Of a stretch of 64,000 nt of DNA, positions 16,485 through 25,747 are shown piece by piece. Below the pieces are notes generated by a model. That model had not been told where the DNA came from and ran no database searches. It was given only the letters and a program-made list of their open reading frames with translations. The translations under genes were made by a program, and so were the position numbers. Source of the DNA: an uncultured Porphyromonadaceae bacterium (GTDB lineage: Bacteria; Bacteroidota; Bacteroidia; Bacteroidales; Muribaculaceae); NCBI GenBank assembly GCA_945873625.1, contig CAMCDS010000001.1, positions 62,001 to 126,000 of the forward strand, given 5' to 3'. How positions within the stretch are numbered: the stretch's first letter is position 1; each line of letters opens with the position of its first letter.

Positions 16485-18761
16485 ATGAAAATATTCCGTT
16501 CAATCATTTTAGCCGCCTGCGCCGGCTCGGCGTTGGGAGCTTCGGCTGCCGACGTCGGTACGGTAGTGGCTACCGACGCATATTCGTGGCGCGGCGACAC
16601 TATCTTCCAGGGCCCGTTCAAGGCTTGGGCCGTTACCCCCTACGAGATAAAATCCACATATCGCGGACGTCCGGGCTATTTCATGCCCGTCGAGCAGTCG
16701 TGGAGCCGCAAGAACGACCTGTCGTCATATCCGCGTCTCTCAACCCCTAACAAGCTCCATCAGGCCGTCTACAACCTCGCCCTCGACGAGATGGTAAACG
16801 CTGTGGAGCCCGACACCACCCTGCGCACCGGCAAGGAATGGGCCGGAGTGTGGACCCGCGACGTGAGCTATTCAATCATCCTCGCGATGGCTTCTCTTCA
16901 GCCCGAAGCCTCGATGATTTCGCTCATGAAGAAGGTCAACCCCTCGGGGCAGATAATCCAGGACACCGGCTCGGGCGGCGCGTGGCCCGTCAGCACCGAC
17001 CGCATGATATGGGTGCTGGCAGCATGGGAGGTCTATAAGGCCACCGGCGACCGCAAATGGCTCGAAACCATCTATCCCGTTGCCGTCCGCTCGCTCGACA
17101 AAGACGAGAAGACGATTTTCAGCGCCGACGGGCTCGTCAAGGGCGAGACGTCGTTCATCGACTGGCGCGAACAGAGCTACCCGAAGTGGATGCAGACAGC
17201 CGACATTTCGCAGAGCGAGGCAATGAATACCAACGTGCTCTATGCCGCAGCCATGCAAGCCACGGGCGATATGGCGCTCATCCTCGGCAAAAAGAAGGAT
17301 GCCGAGAGATGGTTCGGCCGGTCAGACCGACTCGCAGCCGAAATCGACCGCCGCTTCTGGATGGACGACAAGGGCTACTATGGAATGTATACCTACGGAC
17401 GCGACAGCAAGATTCTCAATCCGCGCGCCGAGTCGCTCGGCGAGGCCCTGGCCGTTATCTATGGAATTGCCCCCGGAGAAAAGGTGAAGACCATTTCCGA
17501 AAACGTACCGCAGACGCCCTTCGGTGCCGCCATCTTCTATCCGCAGATAGCCGACATGCCCAACTATCACAACAACGCGTTATGGCCCTTCGTCGGCGCT
17601 TACCTTACCATAGCCCACGCCCTGGCAGGCAACGAGGAGGCCACACTCGAAGGCATCGGGTCTATCTTCCGCCCGGCCGCGCTCTTCTGCACCAACAAGG
17701 AGAACTTCAACCTCGACAACGGCGACTACTATACGGAGCTGAACTCATCCAACATGCTCTGGTGCCTCTCCGGCAACCTGGCTCTCACCCAGCGAGTGCT
17801 CTTCGGAATCAAGCTTGAGAAAGACGGCATTCTGTTCCGTCCGTTCGTGCCGCGCGCTCTCGGCGCAGAACGCACCCTCGAAAACTTCCCATACCGCGGC
17901 GGCCGGCTCGACATCACCGTCGAAGGCTTCGGAAGCGGAATCAAGGAGATATATCTCGACGGAAAACGCATTGACACCGGCGGATTCGTATCGGCCAAGC
18001 GCCTCGCAAAAACGAAGAGCGTCCGGATAGTGCTCGACTCACGGATTGAACCGATGAAAGTGAACCGCGTGGCCAACCGAAAGGCGCCCCTCACTCCGAC
18101 GGCATGGCTCGAAGACGGCCGCCTCGTCTGGAACCCGATAGAATACAGCGCAGGCTACATCGTGGTCCGCGACGGCAAGGAGGTAGCACGCACGCGCCTC
18201 ACCTCATGGCCGGCCGACGGCGAAGCCGAATGGCAGGTAATCACCCTCGACGCGGAAGGCACACCCTCATTCGCCTCTGAACCCCGCTCAACCCGCAAGG
18301 CCAGTGTGATTCAATTCCCCGATGAAAAGACAGTTGCCTCGTCGGCCGAAATCTCATATCGTCCCGCATCAGCCATCGAAGGATTCACCGGTGCCGGTTT
18401 CGCCGAGACCGACACCAAGTCGACTCCTCTGTCAGTCGAGGTCAACGTGCCTGAAGCCGGAGAATACACCGTAGCGGTGAGATATGCCAACGGCAACGGT
18501 CCGGTCAATACGGAAAACAAATGTGCCGTCCGCACCCTTAAGGTTGACGGACGCTCTGTCGGCACCCTGGTGCTGCCCCACCGCGGAGTGGCCAACTGGG
18601 ACGACTGGGGGATGAGCAACCTTATCCGCGTCAGTCTCCCGGCCGGCAAGTCGCTGCTCACCATCGAATACCTCCCCGAAGACGAAAACATGAACATCAC
18701 GACCAACCACGCCCTTCTCGACCACATCCGCCTCGAGAAAGCCGCGCCCCGCAGCGAGTAG
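16485..18761 (+). CDS. Exported six-hairpin glycosidase (MGH1/GH63-like) with C-terminal carbohydrate-binding domain
   Basis: 758 residues. A signal peptide (residues 1-21, ending ASA) is followed by an (alpha/alpha)6-barrel of about 430 residues. Signature-like segments are AGVWTRDVSYS (about 121-131), SFIDWREQSYP, and the late ELNSSNMLWCLSGNLAL; these match mannosylglycerate-hydrolase/GH63-type alpha-glycosidases. A Fn3-like stretch (about 520-610) precedes a CBM35-like domain (YTVAVRYANGNGPVNTENKC, about 660-750). It probably acts in the periplasm on alpha-linked glycans, substrate unknown. No SusC/SusD genes are nearby, so it is not in a typical utilisation locus. Confidence 0.8.
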   Translation: MKIFRSIILAACAGSALGASAADVGTVVATDAYSWRGDTIFQGPFKAWAVTPYEIKSTYRGRPGYFMPVEQSWSRKNDLSSYPRLSTPNKLHQAVYNLALDEMVNAVEPDTTLRTGKEWAGVWTRDVSYSIILAMASLQPEASMISLMKKVNPSGQIIQDTGSGGAWPVSTDRMIWVLAAWEVYKATGDRKWLETIYPVAVRSLDKDEKTIFSADGLVKGETSFIDWREQSYPKWMQTADISQSEAMNTNVLYAAAMQATGDMALILGKKKDAERWFGRSDRLAAEIDRRFWMDDKGYYGMYTYGRDSKILNPRAESLGEALAVIYGIAPGEKVKTISENVPQTPFGAAIFYPQIADMPNYHNNALWPFVGAYLTIAHALAGNEEATLEGIGSIFRPAALFCTNKENFNLDNGDYYTELNSSNMLWCLSGNLALTQRVLFGIKLEKDGILFRPFVPRALGAERTLENFPYRGGRLDITVEGFGSGIKEIYLDGKRIDTGGFVSAKRLAKTKSVRIVLDSRIEPMKVNRVANRKAPLTPTAWLEDGRLVWNPIEYSAGYIVVRDGKEVARTRLTSWPADGEAEWQVITLDAEGTPSFASEPRSTRKASVIQFPDEKTVASSAEISYRPASAIEGFTGAGFAETDTKSTPLSVEVNVPEAGEYTVAVRYANGNGPVNTENKCAVRTLKVDGRSVGTLVLPHRGVANWDDWGMSNLIRVSLPAGKSLLTIEYLPEDENMNITTNHALLDHIRLEKAAPRSE

Positions 18762-18832
18762 TCCTCCCGCCGACCGACCACTCAATGCCTCAATCCGGCG
18801 CCCCTGCGCCGCACCTCTACTGACTATACAGG

Positions 18833-18880
18833 AACCGCACCCCGAGGGCTTTGTGAGCCAGGGGTGCGGTTTATGTTTTT
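18833..18880 (+). terminator. Terminator after the glycosidase gene
   Basis: An 11-bp stem AACCGCACCCC/GGGGTGCGGTT followed by TATGTTTTT. Confidence 0.85.
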
Positions 18881-18963
18881 GGGCAATCTGCGGATTGCCG
18901 GGATGCCTGCGCCGGTCACGGGGCCGGAAAAGCGGCTGACGTAAGCGCGCAGGGGAGAGGAAA

Positions 18964-19683
18964 TCAGTCTTCCTCTTCCTTCATGTTGTGGAACACGTTC
19001 TGCACGTCTTCGTCGTCCTCAAACTTCTCGAGGAGCTTCTCGATGGCGGCGCGCTGGTCGGGAGTAACCTCCTTATAGTCTGTCGGGATGCGTTCGAACT
19101 CAGCCGACACAATCTCCATTCCCTTCTCTTCAAGGAATTTCTGGAGGTTGCTGAACTGGTCGAAGGCGCCGGAGATGAGCCATTCCTCGTCGTCGGCCTC
19201 CAGTTCGGCCTCGAAGTCCATAAGGTCGAGCTCAAACTCCTCGAGCGAGGTGTCGGCGTTGGGCTTCACGTGGAAGATGCTCTTGTGGTCGAAGAGGAAT
19301 GAGAGCGAGCCCTGGGTGCCGAGCGAGCCGCCGTGTTTGTTGAAGTAGGAGCGAACGTTGGCCACGGTGCGCTGGTTGTTGTCGGTGGCTGTCTCAACCA
19401 CGATGGCGATTCCGTGGGGGCCATATCCTTCGTAGACGATCTCCTTGTAGTCGCTCGAATCCTTTTCGGTGGCTTTCTTGATGGCGCGTTCCACCGTGTC
19501 CTTGGGCATGTTGGCTGCTTTGGCATTCTGTATGAGCACGCGCAGACGGGGGTTCATGTCGGGGTCGGGGCCGCCCTGCTTGGCTGCCATGGTGATTTCC
19601 TTGCCGATACGGGTGAAGGTGCGGCTCATGTTGCCCCAACGTTTGAGCTTGCGGGCTTTGCGATATTCAAATGCTCTTCCCAT
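18964..19683 (-). CDS. yebC: YebC/PmpR family (TACO1-like) protein
   Basis: 239 residues, full length. The N-terminus MGRAFEYRKARKLKRWGNMS is a variant of the family start (usually MAGHSKWxNIxHRK), typical of the Bacteroidota branch. Conserved core: MPKDTVERAIKKA and YEGYGPHGIAIVVE. YebC-like proteins were long called transcription regulators; recent work places members on the ribosome relieving stalling at proline-rich stretches. It lies 45 bases downstream of pheT on the same strand, so both are probably cotranscribed. Confidence 0.93.
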   Translation of the reverse strand: MGRAFEYRKARKLKRWGNMSRTFTRIGKEITMAAKQGGPDPDMNPRLRVLIQNAKAANMPKDTVERAIKKATEKDSSDYKEIVYEGYGPHGIAIVVETATDNNQRTVANVRSYFNKHGGSLGTQGSLSFLFDHKSIFHVKPNADTSLEEFELDLMDFEAELEADDEEWLISGAFDQFSNLQKFLEEKGMEIVSAEFERIPTDYKEVTPDQRAAIEKLLEKFEDDEDVQNVFHNMKEEED

Positions 19684-19728
19684 TGTATGATTCTATTGTG
19701 TATGTTATTGTGTTGATTATTAATATTC

Positions 19729-22218
19729 TTAACGAAGTTCAGCTCCCAGCTCGCGCTGCAGGTTGGCGGTGATTTTCTTCATCACGGCGTCAATCTGCTT
19801 GTCGTTGAGCGTCTTTTCGGCATCCTGGAGCATCATGCTGACGGCATACGACTTCTTGCCTTCGGGGAGCTTGTCGCCTTCATAGACGTCGAAGAGCCAT
19901 ATCTCGCCGAGCAGCTTGCGGTCGCTCTTGCGGATGGTCTGTTCTATCCGGTCGAAGCTCACACCCTTGTCGACGAGAAGAGCGAGGTCGCGCTTCACGG
20001 GCTGCGTCTTGGCCAAAGGCGAATATTCCACCTTGGTCTTGGCAGCGAGCTGCATGAGGGCGTTCCAGTCGAGAGTGGCGTAGGCCACGGGCTGGTCGAT
20101 GTCGAAGCGGCGCAGGGTGTATTTCGAGAGCACTCCCACCTCGCCGACGGGCTTGCCGGTGCGCGTGGCTATCGCAAGCTTTGCACCGAATATCTCGTCG
20201 CTCTCCTGAGTGGCCGTGAGTGCCTTATCCGAGATACCGAGACGGCGGAAGATGTTGTAGACGATAGCCTTGAGGTCGAACACTGTGGCGGGTTCGCCGG
20301 TGCCGTTCCATGAGGGGAGCACACGCATGCCGGTCATCCAGAGGTCGAGGCGGGCATTCTCGCTGAAGGGGGCGAGGGGCTTCTCGGCGGTCGGCTCCTT
20401 CGAGGGATCGAGTTTATATACATTTCCGAACTCATAGAAGCTGAGGTCGGGGAGCTTGCGGTTGATGTTGTGGGCTATCGATTCGAGGCCTCCGTAGAGG
20501 AGCGTGCGGCGCATCATGCAGAGCTCGTTGCTCAGCGGGTTGAGCAGGCGCACACATTCTTTGGCGGCGAAGCGGCCCTCTTCGGGGTAATATGCCTCGG
20601 CCGTGAGGGAATTGTTCATTATCTCGGAGAAGCCCTCCGCGGTGAGCATCTCGCTGACGGTCTGCTGCATGGCGTATGCGAAGTCGGTGGCACCCTTCTG
20701 CGAGAGGTTGGCGTGCATCTCGGTGCCGAACTCCACGTTGTTGTAGCCGTAGACGCGGAGTATGTCTTCCACCACGTCGCAGGGACGGTAGACGTCGACG
20801 CGATAGGTGGGCACGCGGAGACGGAGCACGCGAGGGTCGGCCGTCTTCTCCACGTCAAACTCGAGGGCGCGGAGTATGGCCTCCACCAGCTCGGCAGGGA
20901 GAGCCTTGCCTATGAGGCGGTCGCAATAGTCGAGGCTGAAGTCCATCTCGGCTTTCTTCACAGGCTCGGGATAGAAGTCGCTCACCTCGCCGCATATCTC
21001 GCCTCCGGCCAGCTCCTTGATGAGGAGGGCGGCCAGACGGGCTGCATAGACGGTGATGTCGGGGTCGGTGCCGCGCTCGTAGCGGAACGAGGCGTCGGTG
21101 CTGAGGCCGTGGCGGCGCGCCGTGCGGCGCACGCGCGTCGGGTTGAAATATGCGCTTTCGATGAATACCTCCTTTGTCTCTTCGGTAACGCCGCTGTCGA
21201 GACCACCGAACACACCGGCAATGCACATCGGGCGTTCAGCGTCGCATATCATCAGGTCGGCCTCGTTCAGAGTGCGCTCCGTGCCGTCGAGGGTGGTGAA
21301 CTTGGTGCCTTCCGGACAGGTGCGGACCACAATCTTTCCGCCTTTCACCTTGGCGAGGTCGAAGCAGTGGAGCGGCTGGCCCATGCCGAGAAGGATGAAA
21401 TTGGTGATGTCGACAATGTTGTTGATGGGACGCTGACCGATGGCGTTGAGCAGATTGCGCAGCCATTCGGGCGACTCCTTCACTTCCACGCCGCGGACGG
21501 TAACGCCACTGTAGCGCGGACACCCCTCGCGGTCGGCCACCTCCACGGGAGTGGCACCGTCGGCGCGGTCGGGCGCGAACGCCGCTACGTCGGGTACGCT
21601 TACCTCAGGCGTTCCCGCCGGCTTGCCGCCTTCGGCCTGCTGGCGTGCGAAGAGGGCCTTGAGGTCGCGGGCCACGCCGTAATGGCTGGCGGCGTCCACA
21701 CGGTTGGGCGTAAGCTCCACTTCGAGACACCAGTCGCTCTCCACGCCGAAATACTCGGCGGCCGGAGTGCCGGCCTTCACGTCGTCGGGAAGCGTCATGA
21801 TGCCGTCGTGGCTCTCGCCGACGCCTATTTCATCTTCGGCGCAGATCATGCCCGACGACTCCACACCGCGTATCTTGGATTTCTTGATGGTGATTTCCTT
21901 GTCGCCCATCCAGAGCTTCGTGCCTACCGTGGCCACCACCACAGTCTGGCCGGCTGCCACGTTGGGCGCGCCGCAGACAATCTGAGTGGGCTGTCCGTCG
22001 CCCAGGTCTACAGTGGTGATGTGAAGATGGTCTGAGTCAGGGTGGTCGATGCAGGTGAGCACCTTGCCCACCACGATTCCGCGGAGGCCTCCGCGTATGG
22101 ATTCCACTTCCTCCACCTGGTCGCATTCCAGACCGAGCGAAGTAAGAGCCGCCGTAAGTTCCTTCGGCGAAAGATCGAAGTCGATGTAGCGTTTAAGCCA
22201 CTTCTGGGAGATATTCAT
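19729..22218 (-). CDS. pheT: Phenylalanyl-tRNA synthetase beta subunit
   Basis: 829 residues. Domain order is complete: N-terminal B1, EMAP/OB tRNA-binding domain (TQIVCGAPNVAAGQTVVVA, about 80-100), B3/4 editing domain, B5 (DVVEDILRVYGYNNV), and the C-terminal FDX-ACB anticodon-binding domain (PAVKRDLALLV-like segment PVKRDLALLVDKGVSF). It pairs with PheS, which is not in the window, to charge tRNA-Phe. Start ATG at 22218 gives MNISQKWLKRYIDFDLS, the normal N-terminus. Confidence 0.97.
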   Translation of the reverse strand: MNISQKWLKRYIDFDLSPKELTAALTSLGLECDQVEEVESIRGGLRGIVVGKVLTCIDHPDSDHLHITTVDLGDGQPTQIVCGAPNVAAGQTVVVATVGTKLWMGDKEITIKKSKIRGVESSGMICAEDEIGVGESHDGIMTLPDDVKAGTPAAEYFGVESDWCLEVELTPNRVDAASHYGVARDLKALFARQQAEGGKPAGTPEVSVPDVAAFAPDRADGATPVEVADREGCPRYSGVTVRGVEVKESPEWLRNLLNAIGQRPINNIVDITNFILLGMGQPLHCFDLAKVKGGKIVVRTCPEGTKFTTLDGTERTLNEADLMICDAERPMCIAGVFGGLDSGVTEETKEVFIESAYFNPTRVRRTARRHGLSTDASFRYERGTDPDITVYAARLAALLIKELAGGEICGEVSDFYPEPVKKAEMDFSLDYCDRLIGKALPAELVEAILRALEFDVEKTADPRVLRLRVPTYRVDVYRPCDVVEDILRVYGYNNVEFGTEMHANLSQKGATDFAYAMQQTVSEMLTAEGFSEIMNNSLTAEAYYPEEGRFAAKECVRLLNPLSNELCMMRRTLLYGGLESIAHNINRKLPDLSFYEFGNVYKLDPSKEPTAEKPLAPFSENARLDLWMTGMRVLPSWNGTGEPATVFDLKAIVYNIFRRLGISDKALTATQESDEIFGAKLAIATRTGKPVGEVGVLSKYTLRRFDIDQPVAYATLDWNALMQLAAKTKVEYSPLAKTQPVKRDLALLVDKGVSFDRIEQTIRKSDRKLLGEIWLFDVYEGDKLPEGKKSYAVSMMLQDAEKTLNDKQIDAVMKKITANLQRELGAELR

Positions 22219-22309
22219 ATATAGTTGGCTATGAATGAATTGACTGAACGAGATGCACGCCGCAACGGTCCCCGCATCCCCCGTCGGGGCGGCGCGAACC
22301 TTCGGCGTC

Positions 22310-22344
22310 AGCCCCGCGCACGGGGCTAATGAATTGCAAAATTA
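22310..22344 (-). promoter_or_regulatory. pheT promoter and leader hairpin
   Basis: TAATTTTG on the minus strand at 22337-22344 places the start near 22330. The leader of about 110 bases begins with a 7-bp hairpin AGCCCCG/CGGGGCT (22310-22327). No T-box or phenylalanine-rich leader peptide is seen. Confidence 0.6.
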
Positions 22345-22624
22345 CTGAATTTCAGCCATTCCGCAAAATTTTAGGGCGCCGAATCTGCATTATGCGATTC
22401 AGACGCCCCGTCGGTCGGTATCCGAGTCGGCAGAAAATTTTTCTTGTTTGGTATTCTGATTCCGCAGACCCGAGGTTACACACATATATATTATATCAGA
22501 GACACGATATCCCCGAATGCAGCATGCCCGTCAGAAAAAAGCCGGTTTCCGGGCGCGGATATCGTAAAAAGGCGTGAGAAACCAGGCTTTACAACAGATT
22601 TTCAGACAAAGGTGCCGATTTAAT

Positions 22625-22654
22625 TTTGCGTTCAAACAAAAATGACTAACTTTG
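22625..22654 (+). promoter_or_regulatory. korAB promoter (TTTG-N18-TAACTTTG)
   Basis: TTTG at 22625-22628 and TAACTTTG at 22647-22654. The transcript would start near 22661. The rest of the 554-base gap between pheT and korA (22345-22620) holds nothing I recognise. Confidence 0.7.
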
Positions 22655-22657
22655 CAG

Positions 22658-22712
22658 CGGTTTTCGGAGCGCAGCGCGCCCCGTCGGGTGCGCTACCCCT
22701 TTCCGAAAGCCG
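22658..22712 (+). promoter_or_regulatory. Structured leader hairpin upstream of korA
   Basis: An 11-bp stem (22658-22668 with 22702-22712, one G-T pair) encloses a second stem AGCGCA/TGCGCT. It lies at the very 5' end of the korA transcript, which has a leader of about 110 bases. No T tract follows. Function unknown; it may stabilise the mRNA. Confidence 0.5.
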
Positions 22713-22772
22713 GTCAGAATCGGTTTATATCGTGTTAACTAACTCGTTTTTAGTTAATTAGCCCATAAAGCT

Positions 22773-24635
22773 ATGTTGAAAAATACCAATGTCAAGTCCG
22801 TAGAGCACGTAGTTATCCGCTTTTCGGGCGACTCCGGCGACGGCATGCAGCTCGCCGGCAACATCTTCTCGAATGTGTCGGCAGGAGAGGGAAACCAGAT
22901 TTCCACCTTCCCCGACTATCCCGCCGAAATCCGCGCTCCGCAGGGCACCCTCAGCGGCGTCAGCGGTTTCCAGGTGAATCTCGGACATGCGGTGCACACC
23001 CCCGGCGACGAAGCCGACGTGCTCGTGGCCATGAACCCCGCAGCACTGAAGACCAACCTTAAATTCCTCAAGTCCAACGGCATCATCATCTGCGACAGCG
23101 ACACCTTCCGTACCGCCGACCTCAAAAAGGCCGAATATACTACCGACGACCCCATCAAGGAGCTCGGTATCGACAAGCGCCGCGTGATGCTCGTGCCCAT
23201 GACCGAACTCGTGAAGCAGACGCTCGCCGACAGCGGTCTCGACCAGAAGGCGATGCTCAAATGCAAGAATATGTTTGCCCTCGGCCTCATCTGCTGGCTC
23301 TTCGACCGCCCCATCGAGAGCGTGCTCGCCAAGCTCAAGGCCAAGTTTGCCAAGAAACCGGCCATCTACGAGGCTAACGCCAAGGTGATCCGCGCCGGCT
23401 GGGACTGCGGCCACAACACTCACTCCTATATGCCCACCTACCGGGTAGAGACCGAATCGGTCGAGCCCGGCATCTATACCGACGTCAACGGCAACACCGC
23501 CACCGCATGGGGACTCATCATGGCTTCCGAGAAGAGCGGACGTCCCCTCTTCCTCGGCTCCTACCCCATCACCCCCGCCACCGACATCCTCCACGAGCTT
23601 GCAAAGCGCAAAGACCTCGGTGTGAAGGCTTGCCAGATGGAGGATGAGATCGCCGGCGTATGCTCGGCAATCGGCGCCTCCTACGCCGGACACCTCGCCG
23701 TAACCTCCACCTCCGGCCCCGGCCTCGCCCTGAAGAGCGAAGGCATCGGCCTGGCCGTAATGGCCGAGCTTCCCCTCGTGGTGATCGACGTGCAGCGCGG
23801 CGGACCCTCCACCGGCCTCCCCACCAAGACCGAGCAGACCGACCTCATGCAGGCTCTCTACGGCCGCAACGGCGAGTCGCCCATCTGCGTGCTCGCAGCC
23901 GTGTCGCCCACCGACTGCTTCAACATGGCCTTCGAAGCCGCCCGCATCGCCATCGAGCACATGACTCCCGTCATCCTGCTCACCGACGCCTTCATCGCCA
24001 ACGGCTCGTCGGCATGGCGCATCCCCGAAGAGCAGGACTACCCCGCCATCAAGCCCCCGTTCGTAACAGAAGAGCAGCTCGCCAACGAATGGCGCCCCTA
24101 CAAGCGTCAGGGCGAGAACTTCGCACGCTCGTGGGCCATCCCCGGCACCAAGGGAGCCATGCACCGCGTAGGCGGACTTGAAAAGGACTTCGAGACCTCC
24201 GTCATCTCCAACGACGGCGCCAACCACGCCCTCATGATCGAGACCCGCCGCGAGAAAGTGGCCCGCATCGCCAACGACATCCCCGACCTCACCATCGCCG
24301 GCGAGAAAGACGCCGACACCATCCTCGTAGGCTGGGGCGGCACCTACGGCCACCTCTACACCGCTATGGAGGAACTCAATGCCGACGGCAACGACGCCCA
24401 CAAGGTGGCCCTCGCACAGTTCCGCTACATCAACCCGATGCCCAAGAACGCCATCCCCGAGCTCAAACGCTTCAAGCGCATCATCGTGGCCGAGCTCAAC
24501 ACAGGCCAGTTTGCCGACTATCTGCAGATGCACCTCCCCGGACGCGAGATACTCCGCATCAACAAGATAGAGGGCCAGCCCTTCATGGTGAGAGAGATAG
24601 TAGAAGGCGTAATCAAACACATAGAGGAGAAATAA
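22773..24635 (+). CDS. korA: 2-oxoacid:ferredoxin oxidoreductase, fused gamma-alpha subunit (KorA type)
   Basis: 620 residues. The gamma domain comes first (residues 8-190; RFSGDSGDGMQLAGNIFS), then the alpha pyrophosphate-binding part (about 220-620; LGSYPITPATDILHELAK and TSTSGPGLALKSEGIGLAV). With KorB it oxidatively decarboxylates 2-oxoglutarate (or another 2-oxoacid) to the acyl-CoA, reducing ferredoxin, in anaerobic central metabolism. The fused gamma-alpha plus separate beta layout is typical of KorAB of Bacteroidota. The substrate choice is inferred from the fusion type. korB begins 3 bases later. Confidence 0.93.
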   Translation: MLKNTNVKSVEHVVIRFSGDSGDGMQLAGNIFSNVSAGEGNQISTFPDYPAEIRAPQGTLSGVSGFQVNLGHAVHTPGDEADVLVAMNPAALKTNLKFLKSNGIIICDSDTFRTADLKKAEYTTDDPIKELGIDKRRVMLVPMTELVKQTLADSGLDQKAMLKCKNMFALGLICWLFDRPIESVLAKLKAKFAKKPAIYEANAKVIRAGWDCGHNTHSYMPTYRVETESVEPGIYTDVNGNTATAWGLIMASEKSGRPLFLGSYPITPATDILHELAKRKDLGVKACQMEDEIAGVCSAIGASYAGHLAVTSTSGPGLALKSEGIGLAVMAELPLVVIDVQRGGPSTGLPTKTEQTDLMQALYGRNGESPICVLAAVSPTDCFNMAFEAARIAIEHMTPVILLTDAFIANGSSAWRIPEEQDYPAIKPPFVTEEQLANEWRPYKRQGENFARSWAIPGTKGAMHRVGGLEKDFETSVISNDGANHALMIETRREKVARIANDIPDLTIAGEKDADTILVGWGGTYGHLYTAMEELNADGNDAHKVALAQFRYINPMPKNAIPELKRFKRIIVAELNTGQFADYLQMHLPGREILRINKIEGQPFMVREIVEGVIKHIEEK

Positions 24636-24638
24636 GCC

Positions 24639-25661
24639 ATGGAAAACAATCAGAATCAATACACCCCCTCCGACTATAAGAACAAGCAGAATGTGCGCTG
24701 GTGTCCCGGATGCGGCGACCACGCCATCCTCAACGTGCTCCACAAGGCCATGGCCGAGCTCGGTGTCGCTCCCGAAGACACAGTAGTGGTTTCAGGCATC
24801 GGATGCTCCTCGCGCCTGCCCTACTACATGAACACCTACGGCATGCACACCATCCACGGACGTGCAGCTGCCATAGCAACCGGCGTGAAGACTTCCCGCC
24901 CCGACCTCACCGTATGGCAGATCTCGGGCGACGGCGACGGTCTCGCAATCGGCGGCAACCACTTCATCCACGCCGTGCGCCGCAACATCAACCTCAACAT
25001 CCTGCTCTTCAACAACAAGATCTACGGTCTCACAAAGGGTCAGTATTCCCCCACCACCGACCGTGGCACCGTAACCAAATCGAGCCCCTACGGCACCACC
25101 GAAGATCCCTTCATCCCCGCTGAGCTCTGCTTCGGCGCACGCGGCACATTCTTCGCCCGCAGCTTCGACGTGGCCCTCGACACCACGAAAGAGGTGATGG
25201 TGGCCGCCGCCCGCCACAGAGGCACCTCCGTGGTCGAAGTGCTCCAGAACTGCATGATCTTCAACAACGGCGCATTCGCATGGTTCACCGACCGCGAGGA
25301 ACGCCTCAACCGCACCATCCATCTCCGCCACGGCGAGAAGATGCTCTTCGGCAAAGACCTTGACCGCGGCCTCGTGCAGGACGGCTTCGGTCTCAAGGCC
25401 GTGAAACTCGGCGAAGACGGCTACACCATCGACGACGTGCTTGTACACGACGCACACGCCGAGAGCAACTTCCTCCACCAGCAGCTCGCCATGATGGACG
25501 GCAGCGACCTCCCGCTCGCCATCGGCGTGATCCGCGACGTTGAGGCTCCCAGCTACGAGACCGAGGTGCAGAACCAGGTCGACAGCGTAGTCGCCAAGAA
25601 AGGCTTTACCAGCCTCCGCGACATGATCCTCAAGACCACCGAGACCTGGGAAGTGAAATAA
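24639..25661 (+). CDS. korB: 2-oxoacid:ferredoxin oxidoreductase beta subunit (KorB)
   Basis: 340 residues. The N-terminal CPGCGDHAILN (residues 22-32) and the thiamine-diphosphate motif GDGDGLAIGG ending in LLFNN are clear; a further motif is YGLTKGQYSPTT. It binds TPP and carries Fe-S ligands with KorA. It follows korA by 3 bases, and a stem-loop closes the two-gene operon. Confidence 0.94.
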   Translation: MENNQNQYTPSDYKNKQNVRWCPGCGDHAILNVLHKAMAELGVAPEDTVVVSGIGCSSRLPYYMNTYGMHTIHGRAAAIATGVKTSRPDLTVWQISGDGDGLAIGGNHFIHAVRRNINLNILLFNNKIYGLTKGQYSPTTDRGTVTKSSPYGTTEDPFIPAELCFGARGTFFARSFDVALDTTKEVMVAAARHRGTSVVEVLQNCMIFNNGAFAWFTDREERLNRTIHLRHGEKMLFGKDLDRGLVQDGFGLKAVKLGEDGYTIDDVLVHDAHAESNFLHQQLAMMDGSDLPLAIGVIRDVEAPSYETEVQNQVDSVVAKKGFTSLRDMILKTTETWEVK

Positions 25662-25682
25662 CCCCTCCCAGTCCCATCCATA

Positions 25683-25719
25683 AAGGCGGCCGGACGGAAA
25701 CACTCCATCCGGCCGCCTT
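25683..25719. terminator. Stem-loop between korB and the exported operon
   Basis: A perfect 12-bp stem AAGGCGGCCGGA/TCCGGCCGCCTT between convergent genes. There is no long T tract, so it may act as a bidirectional terminator or an mRNA 3' stabiliser. Confidence 0.7.
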
Positions 25720-25747
25720 CATAGGCTCCGTCCTATAAAAACGGACG

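Noticed and set aside
20470-22035. 521-residue plus-strand open frame opposite pheT
   Set aside because: Antisense shadow; PheT domains are intact on the minus strand.
22345-22620. 82-residue frame upstream of korA (22329-22577)
   Set aside because: Starts at the pheT promoter region, Arg-rich, no homology pattern; likely chance.
22758-24743. 661-residue minus-strand open frame opposite korA
   Set aside because: Antisense shadow of a high-GC conserved gene; korA has complete motifs on the plus strand.
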